Virus record (IMG/VR): IMGVR_UViG_3300009432_000003
Location: 1 to 36,698 of that record
Source of the DNA: a virus
Length of the DNA: 36,698 nt
Direction: 5' to 3' (one strand)
Below are positions 16,624 through 22,603 of this stretch, one piece after another; position 1 is the first letter of the stretch, and each line of letters opens with the position of its first letter. The notes under the pieces were generated by a model. The model was not told where the DNA came from, did no database searches, and saw only the letters and a list, made by a program, of their open reading frames with translations. The translations under genes were made by a program, and so were the position numbers.

Positions 16624-17840
16624 CAAGTCCACCTAGTTGGTTGCGGTGTATCGTATTCAGTCCTAACAGGGAACAAGTATTCTACCAAATAACCGAACGC
16701 ATCATTCATGTGATCGAATCCGTCTTTATTCGGTATGCTCGTTCCCTCTTTGTATGTCTGACGCTCTAAACTTTTAATTGTGTGCTTGCACTTAGGGCTA
16801 ACAAACAAATGTCTATCGCCACTGCTAGAAAGCAAGCGACTGTTCATTGCGTTAATTCTATCTCTAACCAGAGCGTGACTATTCTTGGCTTTCACCATGA
16901 ATCCACCGTTCTGTAAGATCGACAAATCTGTACGACCACCTGCGCTAGTCTTGCGCTGTCTTGATGCGGGGTCAGGATATACAATTATCTCACGATTTGG
17001 ATAACGGTCTTTAATTTCCGCAACCATCTCATCAGTATTCGACCCATACATGACAATCTCGTCAAATGCATACAGCTTCTCGCCTTTACGAATGCATATT
17101 ACGGCTGACATGGGATCTAAATTGAAGTCCATCCCTATGTGTATAGTGCCACCATTATCGGAGCAATCAAACACAGAGAGTTCCCTACTAAAGCCATAAT
17201 ATATTAAACCGCTGTATGTCACAAACTCCGCGCAATATTCTTGATTAAAAGTTCGCTCGTCTAGGTCGTTTCTAGCCGCTTCAATCTCTTCTGGAGGGAC
17301 ATTGCCGCCTTGTAAGGTTGTATACTGAAAGCTAGACCAATCATTAGCCCCATCCATGCCTTTAGCCCACAGATCATAAAAGTGATTCCTCCCTTTTGGT
17401 GTCCCAATAAAGACGGCAGAACCCTGACGGTCACTCAAACTTGGCCTAATCACTTCATACCATGCTTCGGGTCGCATATCTGCAAACTCATCAAGCACGA
17501 CAAAATCGAGTGCGCGACCTCTTAGATTGTTTGGCTTTTCTGCTCCTTTAAGCGATATGACAGAGCCATTAATTAGCCTGAGAGTTAATGAGCTTTCGTT
17601 AGTCTTAGATATGTACTCAAAAGGGATTGTGTTTATTAGCATATCCCAAGCGATTTCTTTAGCCGACCCATAGGTAGGAGCGACATACCAGACGTTGCGA
17701 TTCTTTCCGCTGATAGCTGACTGCATGATCTCGCCAATGCAAAAGAACGTCTTGCCAAATCTTCGCCCTGCAACGATTGTGCGAAAACGAGACCGATTAA
17801 CAAATATTTCACTCTGCGGGAGCGTTAATTGCACGACCAT
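16623..17840 (-). CDS. terL: Terminase large subunit
   Basis: The most likely start is ATG 17840 (405 residues, 32-base overlap with the small subunit); an in-frame ATG at 17936 would add 32 residues. The ATPase domain has Walker A AGRRFGKT (24-31) and Walker B DFVVLDE (112-118), followed by a GTPKGRNHFYDLW coupling segment. The RNase H-like nuclease has candidate metal ligands in HIGMDFNLDP (Asp 238), VYPDPAS (Asp 290) and DHMNDAFGY (Asp 380). It packages DNA into the procapsid through the adjacent portal and cuts concatemers. In this phage its substrate DNA may be glycosylated by the enzymes just upstream. Confidence 0.94.
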   Translation of the reverse strand: MVVQLTLPQSEIFVNRSRFRTIVAGRRFGKTFFCIGEIMQSAISGKNRNVWYVAPTYGSAKEIAWDMLINTIPFEYISKTNESSLTLRLINGSVISLKGAEKPNNLRGRALDFVVLDEFADMRPEAWYEVIRPSLSDRQGSAVFIGTPKGRNHFYDLWAKGMDGANDWSSFQYTTLQGGNVPPEEIEAARNDLDERTFNQEYCAEFVTYSGLIYYGFSRELSVFDCSDNGGTIHIGMDFNLDPMSAVICIRKGEKLYAFDEIVMYGSNTDEMVAEIKDRYPNREIIVYPDPASRQRKTSAGGRTDLSILQNGGFMVKAKNSHALVRDRINAMNSRLLSSSGDRHLFVSPKCKHTIKSLERQTYKEGTSIPNKDGFDHMNDAFGYLVEYLFPVRTEYDTPQPTRWT

Positions 17841-18189
17841 CCACCACGATATTGATTGCAGGTATTTCTTGAGTTTCAGACTCTTGCTCTTTCCACCCTG
17901 CTTGGGTTTTAAGATAGAAAATATTAGCCGCGACATTGCCTGATTTTGCTAATTGTATAAGGTTTGACCCCATACTAGCGCATTGTCTAACTCTTCCTTT
18001 TTTATAAGCGTCAGAAACTTCTGGCTGTCTTTCTTCAATAGCCCTTAAAGTAGTCTCAGATATGTTGAAATAATCAGCGACTTGTCCCTTCGTAAGGACT
18101 GCGGCTAATGCTTCGACTTGCGTTATTTGGTCAGAGGTAAACTCAATAATTGGTCTACCACCGCCATCTCCTTGATTTCCTAACTTCAT
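17809..18189 (-). CDS. terS: Terminase small subunit
   Basis: A 126-residue protein immediately before the large subunit. It has an HTH segment (TKGQVADYFNISETTLRAIE, about 34-53), a helical oligomerisation part (QCASMGSNLIQLAKSGNVAA) and a short C-terminal strand region (PAINIVVDGRAI). It recognises the packaging site and regulates the large subunit. Its start lies one base after the stop of the dioxygenase gene, so it shares the transcript of the modification cassette. Confidence 0.9.
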   Translation of the reverse strand: MKLGNQGDGGGRPIIEFTSDQITQVEALAAVLTKGQVADYFNISETTLRAIEERQPEVSDAYKKGRVRQCASMGSNLIQLAKSGNVAANIFYLKTQAGWKEQESETQEIPAINIVVDGRAINAPAE

Positions 18190-18190
18190 C

Positions 18191-18976
18191 TTACACCTTC
18201 GGGAAATTTGCTAATGGGTAGAATACTAACGTATTACGATACCCCCCTGAATGAGTTGGCACAATAGGCGTTACGCCATGCACGTTTCTCCAAGCAGGAT
18301 AATACAGCATAGAGTTATCCCTGCTGTCTACTGTTGCACCATAATCAGGTACAGTCGTGCATCCCCCTGTACTGTTACTTCGTTTCGTTATGATGACGTT
18401 AGAGCATCCTTTTAGGTTGCCGTTGTCCCTATGGAAGTCAGCGGCAATGTTGAAGTTTGAAATACTGCTAGTAAACAGGTCTCCAAACCTCCATTCTTTT
18501 GCGATGTTTTCAGCGATCAATTCTTTCTGTTGCTCATACAGTTCTGGAGTGATCTGTTTGACTATCTGCTCACTTTCTTTTGCAAGCATAAGCATCGCTT
18601 TGACAAACGTGTTTGCGCTCTTTACTCCATGAACACTGCTCCTCGTAGGATACGGTCTCCTCATGTGAGGCTTGGGAGGGATAGAGCCAAGTATAGTTGA
18701 ATATTGTAATACCTGTTTTGCCTTATCATCTTCCATAAACCCACTGCTTCTTTTCATTAAGCTTTTGGGTACATTTTTAGATCGTAATTCTTTGTCAGCT
18801 ATGTCAGCTAATTGAGCCGCTTTTTTGCTGTATTTAGCGATGTCTTTAATATAAAACCCTATAGGCTTTCCATCAATTAGGAACAATGAATCCTCTAGGA
18901 CGTTTGGGTCAATATGCCCGCAAGTGTCGCCTACTTTTACACTGTGCTCTATTTCCATCAATTCAAGATTCTTCAT
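18191..18976 (-). CDS. TET/JBP-type 2-oxoglutarate/Fe(II) DNA dioxygenase
   Basis: ATG 18976 overlaps the glycosyltransferase stop (ATGA) with GAGG 8-9 bases upstream; 261 residues. The C-terminal half has the double-stranded beta-helix signature: FHRDNGN (iron ligands His 182 and Asp 184), a GG turn in STGGCTTVPDYG, NVHGVTPI (distal iron ligand His 233) and GGYRNTLVFY (Arg 247 for 2-oxoglutarate). HxDxxN, HGVxP and RNSLxFY-like motifs together are characteristic of the TET/JBP family, which oxidises the methyl group of 5-methylcytosine or thymine in DNA. The N-terminal 170 residues are mostly helical. Overlap with a TAGT-like gene supports base modification. A general 2OG oxygenase acting on another substrate is the main alternative. 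Confidence 0.8.
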   Translation of the reverse strand: MKNLELMEIEHSVKVGDTCGHIDPNVLEDSLFLIDGKPIGFYIKDIAKYSKKAAQLADIADKELRSKNVPKSLMKRSSGFMEDDKAKQVLQYSTILGSIPPKPHMRRPYPTRSSVHGVKSANTFVKAMLMLAKESEQIVKQITPELYEQQKELIAENIAKEWRFGDLFTSSISNFNIAADFHRDNGNLKGCSNVIITKRSNSTGGCTTVPDYGATVDSRDNSMLYYPAWRNVHGVTPIVPTHSGGYRNTLVFYPLANFPKV

Positions 18977-19698
18977 TTTATTTTCCTCATGCAACTTTTA
19001 GCAAAACCAGATATGTCAGCTTTCACATCTAAGCGATTCGGTTTTTGTTTTAGCTGAATCCAAGGAGACCATGTTAATGCCAGTTTTTTAGCGGCATTAC
19101 TATCTCGGTTGTTCTTATACCAATCGTGGAGTCCACCCTTATTAGTCCCGACAACAGGCGTATCAAAAAACACTCTGTTAAACCTCAGTATCCCATGTCC
19201 TTGCTCTATACACTGGAAACAAAAGTCTCGGTCTTCTTTAGTGTCCTCTCTATAACGCCAATGGATATTCTTTACGTTAATCAGTACGCACCCCTCAACA
19301 AACTTTGAGTTGATAGACACCGCTTGTTTGGTACTCCACGCGAAAGCCCTAGTCCCTATCCCAACGATCTCAAACGGCAACTGAAACGCTTTCTCAGATA
19401 CACCCCATAATTCGTCAGCACTGGTCTTTCTAGTCTTTCCGTCAAACTTTCCAAACTGGGTAATGTCATCGTCACAGAACCACGCCCAATCTATTTGATT
19501 GTCCTTGCACCAATCAAGCATAAAATTGCGAACGTATGTCATCCCCATGTCATCGGCTTCAATGCAAATCTTGTTATTGACGCGATAACTGTCTACGTCT
19601 TGCGGCTCAACAAAATGATAGACGTCAAACCCTGCGGCCTCAAATAGTAAATGCGTCTTTGTCTCTGGCCTCCCCTTAGAGGGAATGCAGACAATCAA
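18973..19698 (-). CDS. TET/JBP-associated glycosyltransferase (TAGT-like, GT-A fold)
   Basis: Starts with TTG at 19698, overlapping the ParB stop and preceded by AAGG; no upstream ATG is available and the first strand (IVCIPSKGRPETK) begins at once. The 241 residues show a GT-A outline: a nucleotide-sugar-binding first strand, the metal-binding DDD in WAWFCDDDIT (76-78), a strand-rich middle, then an acidic EDTKEDRDF (151-159) and NKGGLHDWY near the expected catalytic/acceptor area. It would add a sugar to hydroxymethylated bases made by the enzyme encoded downstream. The sugar donor is unknown and no nucleotide-sugar synthesis gene is present, so a host donor is likely. Confidence 0.8.
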   Translation of the reverse strand: MIVCIPSKGRPETKTHLLFEAAGFDVYHFVEPQDVDSYRVNNKICIEADDMGMTYVRNFMLDWCKDNQIDWAWFCDDDITQFGKFDGKTRKTSADELWGVSEKAFQLPFEIVGIGTRAFAWSTKQAVSINSKFVEGCVLINVKNIHWRYREDTKEDRDFCFQCIEQGHGILRFNRVFFDTPVVGTNKGGLHDWYKNNRDSNAAKKLALTWSPWIQLKQKPNRLDVKADISGFAKSCMRKIK

Positions 19699-20291
19699 AG
19701 TTTAGCCTTTTCTTTACGGAAATAATCTAAGATAAGACCGCCAACATAAGCACCCTCACTTCTCCAGAATTTAATTAACTCCGCGGCTTCGTCATAGTCT
19801 TGTGATTCAAACTCTATCTGAATGGCTCTTTTAACTCCGTCCGTCATATCAGACAAATCAGCGTCTATGTCATCATCATCAAGGATAGAATAATCAACAT
19901 CATCCTTAAAGTCAGGCAATACGTCCCAACCCAACACGCCAAGATCAAAGTTAGAATCTGACAAAGCTTCTATCTCAACCTTTAGGAGTTCATCATCCCA
20001 TCCTGAATTTAAAGCAAGCTTATTGTCCGCTATGACATACGCCTTTCTCTGCGCGTCTGACAGATCGCCTAGAGTTATAGTAGGCACTTTATCAAGGTTA
20101 AGCATTTGAGCCGCTAGTAGACGCCCATGACCTGCTATCAATCCTCCATCATGATCTATCAAGATAGGATTAGTAAACCCAAACTCTTGGATGCTTGACG
20201 CAATCTGCTGTACCTGCCTCTCCCCATGAGTCCTAGAGTTATTAACGTATGGAATGACCTGATCTGTGCGTTTGTACTTTATTGATAACAT
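19695..20291 (-). CDS. ParB-like nuclease-domain protein
   Basis: A 198-residue protein beginning at a TAATG overlap. Residues about 5-95 form a ParB/Srx-like domain with LIAGHGRLLAAQML (GHGR at 54-57) and the following VPTITLGDLSDAQRKAYVIADNKLA region. Many phage relatives continue into a DNA methyltransferase domain; here the remainder is an acidic linker (DDDDIDADLSDMTDG) and a short helical tail ending in LDYFRKEKAKL, with no methyltransferase motif. The ParB-like fold in phages can be a nuclease or a CTP/ATP-dependent DNA-binding module. Its fixed place before the TAGT-like and dioxygenase genes suggests it directs or accompanies base modification. Confidence 0.82.
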   Translation of the reverse strand: MLSIKYKRTDQVIPYVNNSRTHGERQVQQIASSIQEFGFTNPILIDHDGGLIAGHGRLLAAQMLNLDKVPTITLGDLSDAQRKAYVIADNKLALNSGWDDELLKVEIEALSDSNFDLGVLGWDVLPDFKDDVDYSILDDDDIDADLSDMTDGVKRAIQIEFESQDYDEAAELIKFWRSEGAYVGGLILDYFRKEKAKL

Positions 20292-20530
20292 TATACCTCA
20301 GTACCGAATACAGTTTCGGATTGTTGATAGGGAATAGTCGGTGTAGGTTTTGGAATCGCTAAACGAAAATCAACTTCTTCTGACCACTCGTTTATCTGAG
20401 CCATAACTTGCTGTCGGTTGTATTCGTTGTATTTCAAAGTTTGGGTAATCTCATCTATCTGATTTACCAGATCAGACCACCCATTTTTGTCCGCTTCAAT
20501 GATTTTGGATACTATATTCAACTGTGCCAT
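20291..20530 (-). CDS. Small hypothetical protein, first gene of the packaging/modification operon
   Basis: ATG at 20530 (79 residues); a GTG one codon upstream is possible. Helical and acidic, starting MAQLNIVSKIIEADKNGWSD, with DEITQTLKYNEYNRQQVMAQ in the middle and a Pro-rich C-terminal end (PKPTPTIPYQQ). No domain recognised. It overlaps the ParB-like gene by one base (TAATG), so it is probably translated coupled with it. Confidence 0.7.
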   Translation of the reverse strand: MAQLNIVSKIIEADKNGWSDLVNQIDEITQTLKYNEYNRQQVMAQINEWSEEVDFRLAIPKPTPTIPYQQSETVFGTEV

Positions 20531-20559
20531 CACTGTGACCCGCTGTTATTAGTTCCCAA

Positions 20560-20588
20560 ATTGTAAACGAAAGGTAAAAGTTAATCAA
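20560..20588 (-). promoter_or_regulatory. Leftward promoter for the packaging/modification operon
   Basis: Minus-strand TTGATT (20588-20583), 17-bp spacer, TACAAT (20565-20560), with the expected start about 20 bases before the first ATG. It does not carry the CCTCAAT leader of the early promoters, consistent with a different expression class. Confidence 0.6.
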
Positions 20589-20847
20589 ATTGTTAATGAA
20601 GTGAGTCTTTGGCAATCGCGCATAAGCTAATCACGCAAAATATTATCATATATAAAATCATTCTGGCCTCTGTAGTAAATAAAAACCGTACCAACAATTC
20701 ACATGACACGGTTTGGAGGCGGTATTCTACAGAATCGTAAGTATAACTAGAAATGATAATAAGGTATGGAGGTCATGCAGAAAGTAAATAGTCCGTTGCG
20801 ACCACCAGTGGACTAGTCTGGCTCAAAAGGCGAGGGGATGCCTTGGT
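20589..20847. other. Non-coding spacer between the early leftward arm and the packaging operon
   Basis: No open frame of more than a few codons with a ribosome site is seen on either strand. It contains the candidate leftward terminator at 20678-20714. An AGTCC/GGACT inverted pair lies around 20791-20815, and a weak AAGGC/GCCTT hairpin just after the 37-aa gene. Because it is beside the terminase operon it could hold a packaging or cos-like site, but nothing in the sequence proves that. Confidence 0.5.
20678..20714 (-). terminator. Candidate leftward terminator
   Basis: On the minus strand AAACCGT (20714-20708) and ACGGTTT (20689-20683) form a 7-bp stem with an 18-base loop, followed by TTATTTA. 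It stands after the last gene of the early leftward arm and before the packaging promoter. The long loop makes it a modest candidate. Confidence 0.4.
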
Positions 20848-20961
20848 CTATTTGTTCCTCTCATTGTATCTGTCTTGTGCGTCTTTGACCATCAAGTATG
20901 AACCCCTCATCAAAATGGCTAGAATAAATGTTGCTGTAATCGTTCCTAATACTTCAATCAT
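20848..20961 (-). CDS. 37-aa single-pass membrane protein
   Basis: Starts one base after the stop of the preceding gene, with GAGGG 8 bases upstream. MIEVLGTITATFILAILMRG gives a hydrophobic N-terminal helix, followed by a charged tail (KDAQDRYNERNK). The tight spacing and ribosome site support expression. Function unknown; small membrane proteins of this size in phages often act on the host envelope or exclude other phages. Confidence 0.6.
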   Translation of the reverse strand: MIEVLGTITATFILAILMRGSYLMVKDAQDRYNERNK

Positions 20962-20962
20962 C

Positions 20963-21325
20963 TTATTGCCCTCTTTCATAGCCCGCGAAAGGCTCTGGTT
21001 TAATATTATTAACCCTATTAAAAGAATCTTGCACCATTTCCCTCAAACGATCTTCAAGGTATAGATAAATATCGCCTCGGATTATATTCGATAACATTGA
21101 TGCATCAGAATTGTCGTAAAGCTTTGCGATAAACTCAGCCTGATTAATAATGATTGAAGGCAATATATCATCCCACCAACTCTCTGCGTGAAGAAGAAAT
21201 TGAAAGCAAAGCCTGTCTTTAACATAGTCGTTACAGTCGATTACGTCCCCATCCCAACCATTGTTTACATTGGCGTAGGAGGCAACCATATCATCAAGGC
21301 GGTCTTCAAACTGTAAAATTCTCAT
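20963..21325 (-). CDS. Hypothetical acidic protein
   Basis: ATG at 21325 overlaps the stop of the upstream 37-aa gene (TAATG); an in-frame start 24 bases earlier is less likely. 120 residues, starting MRILQFEDRLDDMVASYANV, mostly helical, with DVIDCNDYVKDRLCFQFLLHA and QAEFIAKLYDN. No known domain recognised. Its neighbours are early small genes. Confidence 0.7.
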   Translation of the reverse strand: MRILQFEDRLDDMVASYANVNNGWDGDVIDCNDYVKDRLCFQFLLHAESWWDDILPSIIINQAEFIAKLYDNSDASMLSNIIRGDIYLYLEDRLREMVQDSFNRVNNIKPEPFAGYERGQ

Positions 21326-21438
21326 TAGCACACCCCCAGATTGATACAATCGTTATAAGCCATGTTGGATACTACGCAATAAAGGAAAAACAACACTCCC
21401 GCTAGAACCCAGTTTTTTGCATTTTCTGTAATTTTCAT
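21325..21438 (-). CDS. 37-aa membrane peptide
   Basis: The ATG overlaps the stop of the 85-aa gene (ATGA), with GGGGGTGAAG upstream as ribosome site. MKITENAKNWVLAGVLFFLY begins a single transmembrane helix (about 10-25), ending INLGVC with cysteines near both ends of the tail. Its stop overlaps the next start, so it is embedded in a chain of coupled genes. Function unknown. Confidence 0.6.
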   Translation of the reverse strand: MKITENAKNWVLAGVLFFLYCVVSNMAYNDCINLGVC

Positions 21439-21692
21439 GCTTCACCCCCTACAAAAACGTCTAAAGCAATAGTTTCGTAAATTTCCTGCCAGTTAATACC
21501 GCTAATGTCGATAAAATCGCGAATAATAGAGTGAGCGTTGTCTTCTTGATACTGCAAAATATCTAAAATATAATTAGAAATAGTTTCGGCAGTGTTTGAT
21601 GCGTCTTCTTCCATCTCCTCGCGGATAGTGTCGCCAAAATGCAAGTTGATAAGCCAAGTGTTGCGATTAGTCCAACCGTTGTAATCTGTCAT
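21435..21692 (-). CDS. Conserved phage protein (NGWTNRxTW family)
   Basis: 85 residues, first gene behind early promoter/leader copy D, with AAGAGG before the ATG. The N-terminal NGWTNRNTWLINLHFGD is a motif found in many phage hypothetical proteins (DUF7249-like by memory). The rest is acidic and helical. Its role is unknown; position in an early unit suggests host takeover or DNA metabolism. Confidence 0.82.
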   Translation of the reverse strand: MTDYNGWTNRNTWLINLHFGDTIREEMEEDASNTAETISNYILDILQYQEDNAHSIIRDFIDISGINWQEIYETIALDVFVGGEA

Positions 21693-21712
21693 TTGATAAT
21701 TCCTCTTAATTG

Positions 21713-21752
21713 ATTGAGGTGTAACTATCAGTCATTTCTTCAAGAATGTAAA
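21713..21752 (-). promoter_or_regulatory. Early promoter/leader element, copy D
   Basis: Minus strand: TTTACA (21752-21747), 17 bp, GATAGT (21729-21724), TACA, then CCTCAAT (21719-21713). Spacings are identical to the other three copies. It drives the 85-aa gene and the small membrane proteins. Confidence 0.78.
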
Positions 21753-21781
21753 CCTTTTTGATTATAAATATACAAAATAAT

Positions 21782-22213
21782 TTAAATATCCCCAATTCTG
21801 TACAGTTCTTGACCAATTTTCTCCTTTAATTCTCGCTGAAACTGTATGACTTCCTCGCGATTAAACTTAGGCGATGCTCTCCACGCTAATCGTTGCATTG
21901 CTCTTATGCGTCTTGCTCCGTACATATCTTCCATAAATATGCGATAGGCTTCTTGGATTTTAGTAGTCTTCATCCCCCACTGGTTGCAAGCAGGACATTG
22001 AACATGGATGTTCTCCTCAAACAGCTTGAAAACAATATGCCGTCTGCTGTAAAAGTGGCCTCCCTGCATTGCGGTATAGTGATCTAGTTTCCCGCAAGTA
22101 ACACAATGGCAATATCCATTATCATCAGATGATTTTAGCCTTACATAGCGTTGGAGTAGTTTAGCGGCCATGTCTACTTCTTGGGCTATCGTCCTTTTTT
22201 TACGAGTCCCCAT
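21782..22213 (-). CDS. ninG: NinG (Rap)-like recombination protein
   Basis: 143 residues starting MGTRKKRTIAQEVDMAAKLLQRYVRLK (read as two parts), then CHCVTCGKLDHY, GGHFYSRRH and VQCPACN. The paired Cys residues (35-40 and 73-76) plus the His/Arg-rich HNH-like centre match lambda NinG, an endonuclease-type protein that resolves recombination intermediates. It overlaps the DUF3310 gene by 14 bases and ends just before promoter D. Confidence 0.85.
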   Translation of the reverse strand: MGTRKKRTIAQEVDMAAKLLQRYVRLKSSDDNGYCHCVTCGKLDHYTAMQGGHFYSRRHIVFKLFEENIHVQCPACNQWGMKTTKIQEAYRIFMEDMYGARRIRAMQRLAWRASPKFNREEVIQFQRELKEKIGQELYRIGDI

Positions 22214-22433
22214 TTTCCTCTTCCTTCTCTGGGTATTCTGCCGCTATCAACAAATTAATGTAGTGCTTGGCTTTCAGCAAATCCTGTTTGCCGTTTTTAT
22301 TCTTATGCCTACAAACGTACTTGATCACGTTCGCTTCATGATATGGAATAGAGTTTTTGTGTATAAATTCAATGGGTTGTATGCTCATCGACTTATAATG
22401 ATCGCCACCAATTTGAGTTTTCAATGCTTCCAT
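22200..22433 (-). CDS. DUF3310 / SaV-like protein
   Basis: 77 residues, with the family hallmark IGGDHYKSMSIQPIEFIHKN, then ANVIKYVCRHKNKNGKQDLLKA and KHYINLLI. DUF3310 proteins are frequent in phages, often near or fused to nucleotide-metabolism genes; their activity is not settled. It overlaps both the Zn-ribbon protein upstream and ninG downstream. Confidence 0.87.
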   Translation of the reverse strand: MEALKTQIGGDHYKSMSIQPIEFIHKNSIPYHEANVIKYVCRHKNKNGKQDLLKAKHYINLLIAAEYPEKEEENGDS

Positions 22434-22603
22434 TCTTCTTCCCCTTTAAGTGTAATTTCAATAGGAGTGTCAAGATCGCAAACAGGACAAATCCCATAAC
22501 CGCACTCGTCATCCCCCAACCAATATTCAAGGCTATGCCCGCAATCACAAAACAACTTTTTGATAGTAATGTTCCCAGACCGTAAATTGATAACATTGCT
22601 CAT
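22421..22603 (-). CDS. Small zinc-ribbon-like protein
   Basis: 60 residues starting MSNVINLRSGN, with FCDCGHSLEYW and CGYGICPVCD giving two Cys clusters that could bind zinc. The ATG overlaps the metallophosphoesterase stop (ATGA), but the AGGAGG lies directly against it, so initiation probably depends on re-use of the terminating ribosome. An alternative frame beginning 7 bases downstream is discussed under findings. Small ribbons of this kind are common in phage early operons and often bind nucleic acid or host polymerase. Confidence 0.7.
   Translation of the reverse strand: MSNVINLRSGNITIKKLFCDCGHSLEYWLGDDECGYGICPVCDLDTPIEITLKGEEEWKH

Noticed and set aside
20822-20845. Strong terminator after the 37-aa gene
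   Set aside because: The AAGGC/GCCTT stem has five pairs and only four T's after it; weaker than the candidate further downstream.
20589-20847. tRNA or other structured RNA gene
   Set aside because: No cloverleaf with acceptor stem and T-loop could be formed on either strand; only short imperfect hairpins are visible.
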